Origin: an uncultured Myxococcales bacterium
GTDB lineage: Bacteria > Myxococcota_A > UBA9042 > DTJE01
Direction of reading: 5' to 3'
Assembly: GCA_903847405.1 (NCBI GenBank)
Contig: CAINDP010000248.1
Location: forward strand, 1 to 32,796
DNA length: 32,796 nt
Shown one piece after another: positions 25,565-32,796 of the stretch. Position numbers and translations under genes: made by a program. Numbering within the stretch: the first letter of the stretch is position 1; every line of letters begins with the position of its first letter. The notes below the pieces were generated by a model. That model worked only from the letters and a program-made list of their open reading frames with translations, searched no databases and was not told where the DNA came from.

Positions 25565-27253
25565 GTGAAGCGCCTCGCACCCATCTTCGTGTCTCTTGCC
25601 GCCCTGCTGCTGTACCTGCCGTTCCTGCCCGAACGGATCACGGGGTGGGACCCGATCCAGTTCGCGCTGGGCGTGGGGCGGTTCGACCTGGCCCTGCACA
25701 CGCCGCACCCGCCGGGGTACCTGGGCCACGTGATGATCGCCCGGCTGATCGCGGCCCTGGGCGTGGACCCGGGACGTGCGGTGCTGCTGGCCGGCCTGGC
25801 CGCGGCGGCGGCGGGGGCGGGGGCGGTGTACGTCCTGGGGTCGCGGCTGTACGGAAAGGCGGCGGGCGCGGCGGCGGCGGCCCTGTTCGCGACCCATCCC
25901 CTGGTGTGGTCACAGGCCGTTTCGGGCGAGTCGTACCCGTTGGAGACCCTGGCGGCGACGCTGGTCGTGCTGGTCGGTCTGGGCGTGGGACCGGGGGCCT
26001 CGCGGCGGCGGTTGTGGGCGTTTTTCGTGCTGTTCGGCCTGTCGGGCGGGACGCGCCAGGGCGTGACCCTGTTCCTGCTGCCCTTCGCGATGTGGCGCCT
26101 GTGGGTGGCCCGGGGGCAGGGGGTGCGCGAGGGACTGATCCGCACGCTCGGCGCCGGGATCGCCGGGGCGGTGGGCGTCCTGGGCTGGTTCGCGCCGCTG
26201 GCCGCGCTGGTGGGCGGGGTGGGCGAACTGATCGGGGCGGCCGACCGGCAACTGTTCGACCTGTTCGGGCGGGCCTACTCGCCGCTGATGGGCGCCAGCC
26301 GGGCCGCGGTGATGAACAACCTGGACGGACTGTGGCGGTTCGTGGTCGTCGCGGTTTCGTTCGGCGGCGCAGCGGCGCTGGTCCTGTGGCCCCTGGCGCG
26401 GACGCGGACCGGTGGGGATCCGGTGCCGGCGCCCTCGACGCAACGGGCAATCCCCGCGTGGGAGCGCCGCGTGGCCTTCCTGCTGTGGGTGGTCCCGCCG
26501 TTCCTGTGGTTCATCCTGATGTTCGCCTACAAGGCCGCCTACCTGATGCTGCTGGTGCCCATGGTGGCCGTCGCGTCAGGCGCGGTGCTGGCCCGGACGG
26601 GACTGGTCGCCGCGACCTCGCCGGGGGCATCGCGAGTCGCGCGCCGGCCCTCCCCCGCCGCCATCCGGCGCTGGACCGCCGCCCTGGTCGCTGCGGTGTG
26701 CCTGGGTCAGGCCGCCCTGTTCCTGTCCCCGCCCGCGCCGCTGGTCCGGGCTTTTGGCGATACGGGCCTCCCGGCCGTCCTGCATGCCGATGCCGAAACC
26801 CGGGCCGTGGTCGGGGTCCTGGAAGGCCTGTCCAACGGCGATCCCGACGGCGTCCTGGTGGTCACCCGCGACGCGCGCTTCACGTTCCGACGAGCGATGT
26901 GGCACCTGCCCGGAATGCGCGTGCTGTGGCTGATCGACAGCGACAGCACGGGCGCGCCGATGCATGGCGTGGAGGTCTGCACCGCCCGCGACCGCACCGT
27001 CAGCTTCGCTTCCGGGGCCGAGGGCTTCTGGCGCTGGTCCGACCTTCCCGCCACGACCGAAATCCGCCTGGAGCCGACCACGCGCACGATCGCCTGGTTC
27101 GCGTCCCCGGCCGGGCCCTTCGCGACCGCGCTGCGCCGGGGCATCCCGCTGCGGGCGGTGCCGGCCGAACGCCCCTTCGAGGTGCTGGTCACGGACCTGC
27201 CCGCCGGTCCCGTCCGGCTGGAGGTCGGGCCGTACACCTTCGTGCGCGAGTAG
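25565..27253 (+). CDS. Multi-pass membrane glycosyltransferase-like protein (GT-C, PMT/ArnT superfamily)
   Basis: Encodes 562 residues from a GTG without a strong ribosome-binding site. There are about nine to eleven transmembrane helices in the first ~400 residues, then a soluble C-terminal region. The first outer loop has GWDPIQFALGVGRFDLALHT then PHPPGY, matching the acidic-residue loop and HPPGY motif of GT-C enzymes that use polyprenyl-phosphate sugars. This supports a role in transferring sugars to lipids or proteins at the periplasmic face; donor and acceptor are unknown. The base composition is extremely GC-rich, which creates long shadow frames. A single gene upstream of the tRNA cluster. 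Confidence 0.82.
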   Translation: MKRLAPIFVSLAALLLYLPFLPERITGWDPIQFALGVGRFDLALHTPHPPGYLGHVMIARLIAALGVDPGRAVLLAGLAAAAAGAGAVYVLGSRLYGKAAGAAAAALFATHPLVWSQAVSGESYPLETLAATLVVLVGLGVGPGASRRRLWAFFVLFGLSGGTRQGVTLFLLPFAMWRLWVARGQGVREGLIRTLGAGIAGAVGVLGWFAPLAALVGGVGELIGAADRQLFDLFGRAYSPLMGASRAAVMNNLDGLWRFVVVAVSFGGAAALVLWPLARTRTGGDPVPAPSTQRAIPAWERRVAFLLWVVPPFLWFILMFAYKAAYLMLLVPMVAVASGAVLARTGLVAATSPGASRVARRPSPAAIRRWTAALVAAVCLGQAALFLSPPAPLVRAFGDTGLPAVLHADAETRAVVGVLEGLSNGDPDGVLVVTRDARFTFRRAMWHLPGMRVLWLIDSDSTGAPMHGVEVCTARDRTVSFASGAEGFWRWSDLPATTEIRLEPTTRTIAWFASPAGPFATALRRGIPLRAVPAERPFEVLVTDLPAGPVRLEVGPYTFVRE

Positions 27254-27317
27254 GGTCGGATTCCGCGGGGTGGACGGGACCGCGCACCCGCCTGCGTGCT
27301 CGGGGTAGTGACAGGTC

Positions 27318-27346
27318 TTGACAGTCCCGGGGCGCTCCCGGATAAT
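27318..27346 (+). promoter_or_regulatory. Strong promoter of the tRNA cluster
   Basis: TTGACA (27318-27323), exactly 17 bases, then GATAAT (27341-27346): eleven of twelve consensus bases. The start would be near 27353, leaving a leader of about 59 bases before the first tRNA. Confidence 0.8.
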
Positions 27347-27411
27347 CCGTTCGCTTTTTCGTTCTTTGGACACGAGGTTGGTGATCGCCGGTTTGGCGGA
27401 ACGTTCTCTGC

Positions 27412-27486
27412 GCGCCTGTAGCTCAGCCAGGACAGAGCAGCGGACTTCTAATCCGCCGGTCGAAGGTTCAAATCCTTCCAGGCGTA
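27412..27486 (+). tRNA. tRNA-Arg(TCT)
   Basis: 75 bases; acceptor arms GCGCCTG and CAGGCGT (one G-T pair), discriminator A, anticodon arm CGGACTTCTAATCCG with TCT, T-arm GAAGGTTCAAATCCTTC. CCA is not encoded. First of three tRNAs behind one promoter. Confidence 0.95.
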
Positions 27487-27537
27487 CCCAGTTTCCGTCT
27501 TCCGCCTCGGCGGCGGGCGGGACGATCACCCTTCAAT

Positions 27538-27613
27538 GGTACCTGTAGCTCAGGGGTAGAGCGCCGGATTGTGGATCCGGTGGTCGTGGGTTCAAATCCC
27601 TCCAGGTACCCCA
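27538..27613 (+). tRNA. tRNA-His(GTG), CCA encoded
   Basis: Acceptor arms GTACCTG (27539-27545) and CAGGTAC (27603-27609), with the His-specific extra G at 27538 opposite C at 27610, followed by an encoded CCA (27611-27613). Anticodon arm CCGGATTGTGGATCCGG contains GTG. Confidence 0.95.
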
Positions 27614-27669
27614 TTGTTCCGGGACCCCGACGTCCCGGCGCACCTCCTCGCTGTCCGCACTTCGTCCCC

Positions 27670-27742
27670 GCGCCCGTGGCTCAATGGACAGAGCATCGGA
27701 CTTCGGATCCGACGGTTGGGGGTTCGAGTCCCTCCGGGCGCG
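27670..27742 (+). tRNA. tRNA-Arg(TCG)
   Basis: 73 bases; acceptor arms GCGCCCG and CGGGCGC, discriminator G, anticodon arm TCGGACTTCGGATCCGA with TCG, T-arm GGGGGTTCGAGTCCCTC. CCA is not encoded. Its last ~46 bases are repeated in broken form at 29490-29579. Confidence 0.95.
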
Positions 27743-27743
27743 C
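27698..27743. repeat. Direct repeat, left copy (attL-like, within tRNA-Arg)
   Basis: The anticodon arm to the 3' end of tRNA-Arg(TCG) recurs at 29490-29516 (27 identical bases) and 29561-29579 (19 identical bases), split by a 44-base insertion. The two copies flank the AbiE gene pair, as left and right attachment sites flank an element integrated at a tRNA 3' end. Confidence 0.75.
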
Positions 27744-27792
27744 CCTGCGTAATTCCACGATGTTGCCCGTCGAAGATCGCCTCTGGCTGCGC

Positions 27793-27839
27793 GTTGACTT
27801 TACGAATATCACATTTTTCGTTACTTTCATGAAGTCAAC
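27793..27839. promoter_or_regulatory. Nested inverted repeats upstream of abiEi, likely AbiEi operator
   Basis: Outer arms GTTGACTT (27793-27800) and AAGTCAAC (27832-27839) are perfect complements; inside lie ACGAA (27802-27806) and TTCGT (27817-27821). The left arm contains TTGACT, a likely -35 box, and the region is strikingly AT-rich for this genome. AbiEi antitoxins are known to repress their own operon by binding inverted repeats in the promoter, which fits this position 13 bases before the start codon. Confidence 0.6.
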
Positions 27840-27852
27840 ACGCAGGAACGCC

Positions 27853-28638
27853 ATGACCGGTCCCTCCTTTCTCCAGCAGATGGCCGCGAGCGGTCGCTAC
27901 CACTTCACGATGCAGGACGCGATGAAGGCGCTGGGGGCATCGGTTGTCGCCGTGCATGCGGTGCTGCGGAGGCTCAAGAAGCAGGGCCTTCTGGCAATGC
28001 CCGTGCGCGGCTTCTACGTGATCGTCCCGCCGGAGTATCGGTCCCTGGGATGCCTGCCGGCCGAGCAGTTCGTCCCGGCCTTGATGGACTTCCTGGACGT
28101 ACCCTACTACGTCGGCCTGCTCAGCGCGGCCGAACGGCACGGAGCCGCCCACCAGCGGCCCCAGGAGTTCCAGGTCGTGACCAGTCGCAACCGCGCGCCC
28201 CTGGTTAGCGGCAGTGTGCGGGTGGCCTTCGTGGCCCGCGGGAACGTCCGCGACGTGCCCACCGTCACCCTGAACAGCCCGCGAGGGTTCCTGAGGGTTT
28301 CGACTCCGGAGGCAACGGCGCTGGACCTGGTCACCTATCCCGAAAAGGCTGGGGGACTGGACACCGTCGCCACCGTCCTGGCCGAACTGGCCGAAACCCT
28401 CGATGCCCGGGCCCTCGCGGACGTTGCAGCCCGGGTGGGCGAGGTGCCCGCGGTCCAGCGCCTGGGGCATCTTCTGGACGCGGTGGGTGGCGGGTCCCAG
28501 ACCGCTTTCCTGGCCGACCTTGTCGCGAACCGGGCTCGCCGGGTCGTTCGCCTGGTTCCCGCTGCGCCGCTGTCAGGAGCGCCGCTTGACGCACGGTGGC
28601 GCGTCCGGGCCAATGCGACGATCGAGGTGGACGAATGA
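27853..28638 (+). CDS. abiEi: AbiEi-family antitoxin (type IV toxin-antitoxin)
   Basis: Encodes 261 residues. The start at 27853 has AGGA five bases upstream; an earlier in-frame ATG at 27829 lies inside the operator and is rejected. Residues 1-~65 form a winged helix-turn-helix (TMQDAMKALGASVVAVHAVL then RRLKKQGLLAMPVRGFYVIV). The central part (PYYVGLLSAAERHGAAHQRP, then FQVVTSR) and STPEATALDLVTYPEKAGG match the C-terminal antitoxin domain of AbiEi proteins. The family neutralises AbiEii without direct protein binding and autoregulates transcription. The stop overlaps the toxin start (ATGA). The module starts 110 bases after tRNA-Arg(TCG). Confidence 0.88.
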   Translation: MTGPSFLQQMAASGRYHFTMQDAMKALGASVVAVHAVLRRLKKQGLLAMPVRGFYVIVPPEYRSLGCLPAEQFVPALMDFLDVPYYVGLLSAAERHGAAHQRPQEFQVVTSRNRAPLVSGSVRVAFVARGNVRDVPTVTLNSPRGFLRVSTPEATALDLVTYPEKAGGLDTVATVLAELAETLDARALADVAARVGEVPAVQRLGHLLDAVGGGSQTAFLADLVANRARRVVRLVPAAPLSGAPLDARWRVRANATIEVDE

Positions 28639-29456
28639 TCCCGCAGGACTTCATCACCGAGTGGCGCGCCCATGCCCCCTGGACGCAGGACGTGCAGGTC
28701 GAGCAGGACCTGGTCATCAGCCGGGCCCTGATCGAAATCTACCGCGTGCCTGAACTGGCCGAAACGCTGTCCTTCCGGGGCGGGACGGCTCTGTACAAAC
28801 TGCACCTGCGCCCGCCGGCCCGGTACTCCGAAGACATCGACCTGGTCCAGGTGCGCCCCGAGCCCATCGGCCCGACCCTGGACCGGCTGAAGGCCGTATT
28901 GGACCCCTGGCTGGGCGTGCCGCGCCGGGACCAGAAGGAGGGCAGGGTCAACCTGGTGTGCCGGATGCAGGCCGAGGGGCCGTCCTCCCTGCCCATGCGC
29001 CTGAAGGTCGAGATCAACACCCGGGAGCACTTCTCCGCGGTGGGCCACATCCTGACGACCTTCGTGGTCGACGGTCGTTGGTTCACCGGCCAGGCGGACA
29101 TCCTGACGTTCCCCTTGGACGAGTTGCTGGCCACCAAGTTGCGGGCCCTCTACCAACGGAAGAAGGGGCGGGACCTGTTCGACCTGTGGCATGCGCTGGG
29201 GTCCGGCCACGTGGACCCAGCCCGGGTCGTCACGATCTTCGGCCAGTACATGGACCGCGAGGGCCATTCCGTTTCTCGGGCCGAGTTCGAGGAGAACCTG
29301 GTCGCCAAGGAGAACGACCCGATCTTCCGGGCGGACATCCAACCACTGCTGGCGCCGCGCATGACCTGGGACTTCGACGCGGCGCTGATGGCCGTGCGGA
29401 CCCGACTGGTGGAGATGATGCCCGGCGCCCCCTGGAAAGGACGGGCGAGCCGTTGA
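28635..29456 (+). CDS. abiEii: AbiEii-family nucleotidyltransferase toxin
   Basis: Encodes 273 residues, start coupled to the antitoxin by a 4-bp overlap. The nucleotidyltransferase core is clear: LSFRGGTALYKLHL with the GG-T motif and, about 15 residues on, RYSEDIDLV with the two catalytic acids. PLDELLATKLRALYQRKKGR followed by DLFDLWHAL is the conserved helix pair with Lys and Asp seen across AbiEii/DUF1814 proteins. Family members are GTP-dependent or related nucleotidyltransferases (some modify tRNA acceptor ends) that halt growth and cause abortive infection. Its location beside tRNA genes is an insertion-site effect, not evidence for the target. All motifs look intact, so it is probably active. 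Confidence 0.88.
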   Translation: MIPQDFITEWRAHAPWTQDVQVEQDLVISRALIEIYRVPELAETLSFRGGTALYKLHLRPPARYSEDIDLVQVRPEPIGPTLDRLKAVLDPWLGVPRRDQKEGRVNLVCRMQAEGPSSLPMRLKVEINTREHFSAVGHILTTFVVDGRWFTGQADILTFPLDELLATKLRALYQRKKGRDLFDLWHALGSGHVDPARVVTIFGQYMDREGHSVSRAEFEENLVAKENDPIFRADIQPLLAPRMTWDFDAALMAVRTRLVEMMPGAPWKGRASR

Positions 29457-29480
29457 AGGGAATCTGTCGATGAAACGGAT

Positions 29481-29579
29481 GCGCCCCCGGGACTTCGGAT
29501 CCGACGGTTGGGGGTTGCGGACTCGCCTGCGGCGAGTTGCAGACTCGCCTGCCGCGAGTTCGAGTCCCTCCGGGCGCGC
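29481..29579 (+). pseudogene. Broken copy of tRNA-Arg(TCG) (attR-like)
   Basis: It begins GCGCCC like the real gene, then lacks about 22 bases covering the D-arm. It resumes with 27 bases identical to the anticodon and variable-loop region (29490-29516), is interrupted in the T-loop by 44 foreign bases, and ends with 19 bases identical to the T-arm and acceptor end (29561-29579). It cannot fold as a tRNA. It is best read as the displaced original 3' part left at the far end when the AbiE segment inserted at the intact copy. Confidence 0.75.
29517..29560. repeat. Tandem 22-bp hairpin repeat inside the tRNA remnant
   Basis: Two adjacent 22-base units (29517-29538 and 29539-29560) differ at two positions. 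Unit one contains ACTCGCC-TGC-GGCGAGT, a perfect 7-bp hairpin; unit two has the same hairpin shortened by one pair. Each unit ends in GTT, matching the T-loop bases at the break. Confidence 0.85.
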
Positions 29580-29658
29580 TCTACGCGACTCCATTTCACA
29601 CGTGCAACACCCACGCGCGCCGGTCGATAGACCCGTAGGCCGCTTGCGGGGACCTTCC

Positions 29659-30207
29659 ATGAATCCCACCGATCCAACGACCTCGTCCATCCTGCTCGTC
29701 CGATCCAGCATCCTGGAACTGCGAGGCCAGAAAGCCTTGATCGACTCGGATCTCGCGCGATTCTATGGGGTGACGACCAGCCGCCTGAACGAGCAGGTGA
29801 AACGGAACCCCAACCGCTTTCCCAAGGATTTCATGTTCCAGTTGACCGCAGAGGAGCGACGGGAGGTGATCGCAAATTGCGATCACCTGTCTCGCAAGAT
29901 GCTGTTTTCCAACAGATTACCCTTCGCCTTCACCGAGCACGGCGCCATCATGGCCGCCAGCGTCCTGAACACGCCCCAGGCGGTCCAGATGAGCGTGTAC
30001 GTCGTCCGGGCATTCGTCGCGATGAGGCAGGCGCCCTCGGGACCGCCTGATTGGGCCGCATGGCTTCGCGAGATCGGCGCCCGCCTGGACGACCACGACG
30101 ACTCGATCCGGCTGGTTGCCCAGGCGCTCGAGGAACTGCTGAGTCCGATCGATGCCCCGGCACCCCGGCCGCTCGGGTTCCGACCCGACCCTGACGCACC
30201 TACGTAA
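29659..30207 (+). CDS. ORF6N-domain DNA-binding protein
   Basis: Encodes 182 residues. The N-terminal ORF6N domain is well marked: LVRSSILELRGQKALIDSDL, FYGVTTSRLNEQVKRNPNRF, PKDFMFQLTAEERREV and LPFAFTEHGAIMAASVLNTP. A helical segment (MSVYVVRAFVAMRQ, then LRDI-like EIGARLDDHDDSIRLVAQAL) and a Pro-rich tail follow. ORF6N proteins occur in phages, plasmids and chromosomal islands and are thought to bind DNA; the exact role is unclear. It lies just outside the tRNA-Arg remnant, so either it belonged to a larger element or the remnant is internal to an island. Confidence 0.88.
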   Translation: MNPTDPTTSSILLVRSSILELRGQKALIDSDLARFYGVTTSRLNEQVKRNPNRFPKDFMFQLTAEERREVIANCDHLSRKMLFSNRLPFAFTEHGAIMAASVLNTPQAVQMSVYVVRAFVAMRQAPSGPPDWAAWLREIGARLDDHDDSIRLVAQALEELLSPIDAPAPRPLGFRPDPDAPT

Positions 30208-30334
30208 TTGGAAACCCGCCGCAAATCAGGGCCGATGCAGCCCGACCCAACCGGGGCACAGCCGCCGGCGGAATCGTACGGCCCGCAACGGAGCACCCGA
30301 TGACCCCGATGCCCGCCGTCGCCTCCCCACCCGA

Positions 30335-32796
30335 TCAGGGCGCCTGAATCAACCCGCGCTGGATGTAGTTGGTCTGCCCCGTTTGACTGTTGGAGCCGCC
30401 GAACAGGTACACCGCCTTGCTGGTCAGCAGGGCGCAGCCATCCTCGACGCCCACCTCGAGGACGGTGGTGGCGGTCGAGAACGGTCCCAGTTCGTTGTCC
30501 GTGATGTCCGCGACTTCCACCTCGGTCAGGAAGCCCTGGTTCCAGCCGCCAAAGACATAGACCGTGTCGGCCAGGGCCACCACGCTGAGGCGATTGCGGC
30601 CGGTCGGCAGTTCGAACGCCAGTTTCTCGAAGTTCCCGAGGGTCCCGTCCGGGTTGATGACGGTTCGTTCGATGGTGCTGAGGCCCTCGCCGCCCAGGAC
30701 GTACCAATAGTTTCCCAGGCGCAGGGCGCCGTGAGTCCAGCGGGCATCCACCATCCCGTTCGCCACGACGGTGTCGCTGATGGGCGTCCGTTCCAGCATC
30801 GTGAACGAACCGCTCAGCGCCCCCACGGCATCGACGGTGGCGACCTCGATGGTATCGGACTGGGGCCAGTTGCCGCCGACGACGTAGACATGGCCGGCGG
30901 TGACCAGGGTCTGGAAGTTCCAGCGGGACTCCACCAGTGTAAGCGGCAGGTTCTGGAAGGCACTGGCGATGCCGTTGGCGTCGAGCACCGCGCGCTCGAT
31001 GCTCGTCGTCGGCCCCATGTCCGTCGAACCGCCGAAGACGTACAGGTATCGGCCGATCACCTCCGCCCGGGCGCTGGAGCGCGCCGTTGCCAGCGCGTAC
31101 GTCGGATTCAACGCGAAGGATGACACCAGCCCGTCCTCCCCGACCGTGGCTTCGTAGATGGCCGAAGAGAGCATGCCATCGACGTTTCCGCCAAGTACGT
31201 AGAGCTTGGTGCCGAAATTGATGGAAGCGGAAGCCGTGATGGTGGCCGGAAGGTCGACCGTGACGCTGTCGCCATCCATGAAGCGGCCAATATCATTGAG
31301 GGTCCCCAGGGGCCTGGGGGGGGCGCTTCCGACGGGGGTCACGCACACGCCGCTCGGGCAGAGGCCCGAGGCACAATCTGTCGGCAGCGTACAGGCTTCT
31401 CCCACACAGGCGCCACACCCGCCGCCGCAGTCGATGTCGGTTTCCGCGCCGTTTCGCAGGCCGTCCTGGCAGGTGGAGCAGGCGACGCAGACGCCGCCGC
31501 AGTCGACGGCCGTTTCGTCCTGGTCCTGCATCCCGTCCTCGCAAAGCGTCGCCACGCAGAGGTTCGTCATGCCGTTGCAGATGGCTGACGTGCAGTCCGT
31601 AGCCAGGAAGCAACCGCTGCCCACCGCGCATGTCGTGGCGCAACTGCCGCCACAGTCCACGTCGCCCTCCGCACCATCCTGAACCCCGTCCTCGCACTGC
31701 GTGGCCACGCAGAGGTGTGTCGTGACGTTGCAGAACGCCGAGGCGCAGTCCAGGTCCAGGGCGCAACCGCTGCCCACCGCGCACTGCGTGGCGCAGGAAC
31801 CGCCACAGTCGACGGCCGTCTCGTCCTGGCCCTGCATGCCGTCCTCGCATTGCGAGGCCACGCAGAGGAATGTCGTGCCGTTGCAGATCGCCGAGGTGCA
31901 GTCCAGGTCCAGGGCGCAGCCGCTGCCCACCGCGCACTTCGTGGCGCAGGAACCGCCACAATCCACGTCCGTTTCGTCCTGATCCTGTGCGCCGTCCTCG
32001 CAGCGCGTCGCCACGCAGAGGTGCGTCGTGATGTTGCAGACGATGGACGCGCAGTCCGCGTCCAGGCCGCAACCACTGTTCACCGCGCACTTCGCGGCGC
32101 AGGAACCGCCGCAGTCCACGTCCGCCTCGGTGCCGTTCTTGACGCCGTCCTCGCACTGCGAGGCCACGCACAGGTGGGTCGTGCCGTTGCAGAACGACGA
32201 GGCGCAGTCGAACCCCACACCGCATGCCAGGCCAACCTCGCACTTTGTCGCACAGACGCCGCCGCAATCCACGTCCGCCTCGGTACCGTTCTTGATGCCG
32301 TCGTCGCACTGCGAGGCCACGCACAGGTGCGTCGTACCGTTGCAGAACGACGAGGCGCAGTCGAACCCCACACCGCACGCCAGGCCGACCTCGCACTTGG
32401 TGACGCAGACGCCACCGCAGTCCACGTCCGCCTCGGTACCGTTCTTGATGCCATCGTCGCACTGCGAGGCCACGCACAGGTGCGTCGTGACGTTGCAGAT
32501 CGTCGAGGCACAGTCGGCCCCGACACCGCACGCCAGGCCCACCGCGCATTTGGCGGCGCAGGATCCACCGCAGTCCACGTCCGCCTCGGTACCGTTCTTG
32601 ATGCCGTCGTCGCACTCCGAGGCCACGCACAGGTGCGTCGTGATGTTGCAGATCGCCGAGGCGCAGTCAGCCCCGACACCGCACGCCAGGCCCACCGCGC
32701 ACTTGGCCGCGCAGGAACCGCCGCAGTCCACGTCCGCCTCGGTACCGTTCTTGATGCCGTCGTCGCACTGCGAGGCCACGCACAGGTGCGTCGTGA
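30335..32796 (-). CDS. Large Cys-repeat surface protein with C-terminal kelch-like propeller (5' end outside window)
   Basis: The frame is open to the window edge, so this is the last ~820 residues. From the edge to ~31556 run eight near-identical 51-residue units, each with about nine Cys and the core [19 protein letters not shown], followed by a decayed ninth unit. The last ~320 residues are beta-propeller repeats of the kelch type ([60 protein letters not shown]), about six blades ending [20 protein letters not shown]. Proteins of this build are common in myxobacteria and are presumed secreted or surface-bound; function unknown. It is convergent with the ORF6N gene. Confidence 0.88.
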   Translation of the reverse strand, partial: TTHLCVASQCDDGIKNGTEADVDCGGSCAAKCAVGLACGVGADCASAICNITTHLCVASECDDGIKNGTEADVDCGGSCAAKCAVGLACGVGADCASTICNVTTHLCVASQCDDGIKNGTEADVDCGGVCVTKCEVGLACGVGFDCASSFCNGTTHLCVASQCDDGIKNGTEADVDCGGVCATKCEVGLACGVGFDCASSFCNGTTHLCVASQCEDGVKNGTEADVDCGGSCAAKCAVNSGCGLDADCASIVCNITTHLCVATRCEDGAQDQDETDVDCGGSCATKCAVGSGCALDLDCTSAICNGTTFLCVASQCEDGMQGQDETAVDCGGSCATQCAVGSGCALDLDCASAFCNVTTHLCVATQCEDGVQDGAEGDVDCGGSCATTCAVGSGCFLATDCTSAICNGMTNLCVATLCEDGMQDQDETAVDCGGVCVACSTCQDGLRNGAETDIDCGGGCGACVGEACTLPTDCASGLCPSGVCVTPVGSAPPRPLGTLNDIGRFMDGDSVTVDLPATITASASINFGTKLYVLGGNVDGMLSSAIYEATVGEDGLVSSFALNPTYALATARSSARAEVIGRYLYVFGGSTDMGPTTSIERAVLDANGIASAFQNLPLTLVESRWNFQTLVTAGHVYVVGGNWPQSDTIEVATVDAVGALSGSFTMLERTPISDTVVANGMVDARWTHGALRLGNYWYVLGGEGLSTIERTVINPDGTLGNFEKLAFELPTGRNRLSVVALADTVYVFGGWNQGFLTEVEVADITDNELGPFSTATTVLEVGVEDGCALLTSKAVYLFGGSNSQTGQTNYIQRGLIQAP
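31556..32796. repeat. Tandem array of 153-bp coding repeats
   Basis: Eight in-frame 153-base units plus a partial one at the window edge. Units nearest the edge (the protein's N-terminal side in view) are almost identical in DNA, while those toward 31556 differ more, so recent expansion or gene conversion is localised to the distal part. The array continues beyond the window. Confidence 0.9.

Noticed and set aside
27412-27742. Whether the tRNA-Arg(TCT) gene is also part of the AbiE insertion
   Set aside because: Its sequence differs from the downstream remnant; only tRNA-Arg(TCG) matches it in long exact blocks.
31556-32796. Regularly spaced repeats that could suggest a CRISPR array
   Set aside because: The 153-bp units are contiguous coding repeats in one open frame, without unique spacers; no cas genes are present.

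Overview
The window is a piece of GC-rich bacterial chromosome, probably from a Myxococcota-like (former Deltaproteobacteria) organism. This is inferred from the large Cys-rich surface proteins with DxDC-type repeats, the sigma-54 activator, the many TPR/WG/Cys-repeat proteins and the very high GC. No rRNA or other taxonomic marker is present, so the assignment is tentative. Housekeeping anchors are enolase and four tRNA genes; the rest looks accessory.

Layout. (1) 1-4543, plus strand: the end of a MoxR-type AAA+ ATPase gene, its overlapping metallopeptidase-like/VWA partner, and an 834-residue protein with a membrane segment and two PD-(D/E)XK nuclease-like motifs. (2) 8178-4630, minus strand: a six-gene run built round two paralogous GTPases with DUF697-like hydrophobic C-termini, with four small proteins, three of them probably membrane-associated. 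It has its own sigma-70-type promoter. (3) 13835-8245, minus strand: four overlapping genes encoding a DUF4258-like protein, a GT4 glycosyltransferase-radical SAM/SPASM fusion, a WG-repeat-histidine phosphatase fusion, and a NodU/TobZ-type carbamoyltransferase. A near-consensus sigma-54 promoter lies just upstream. Divergently encoded is a sigma-54-type AAA+ activator (14174-16072) with an RtcR/CARF-like N-terminal sensor. Regulator, promoter and enzymes together look like a signal-gated small-molecule or peptide modification system, and this is the best candidate for something undescribed. (4) 19001-16128, minus strand: a TPR protein and an amidoligase. (5) 19409-19683: a C-terminal integrase remnant next to the 3' end of tRNA-Thr(CGT), a likely scar of an island boundary. 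(6) 19764-27253: YhhN family protein, Cys-rich lipoprotein, enolase, saccharopine-dehydrogenase-like oxidoreductase and a GT-C membrane protein. (7) 27318-29579: a strong promoter, tRNA-Arg(TCT), tRNA-His(GTG) and tRNA-Arg(TCG), then an AbiEi/AbiEii toxin-antitoxin pair. The pair is bounded on its far side by a broken copy of the tRNA-Arg(TCG) gene that repeats its anticodon arm and 3' half. This has the geometry of a small element inserted at a tRNA 3' end. (8) 29659-32796: an ORF6N-domain protein and the 3' part of a large gene with 51-residue Cys-rich tandem repeats followed by a kelch-like propeller.

Functional calls rest on motifs read by eye from translations; no database search was run. 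Start codons were chosen mainly by Shine-Dalgarno position and gene overlap.
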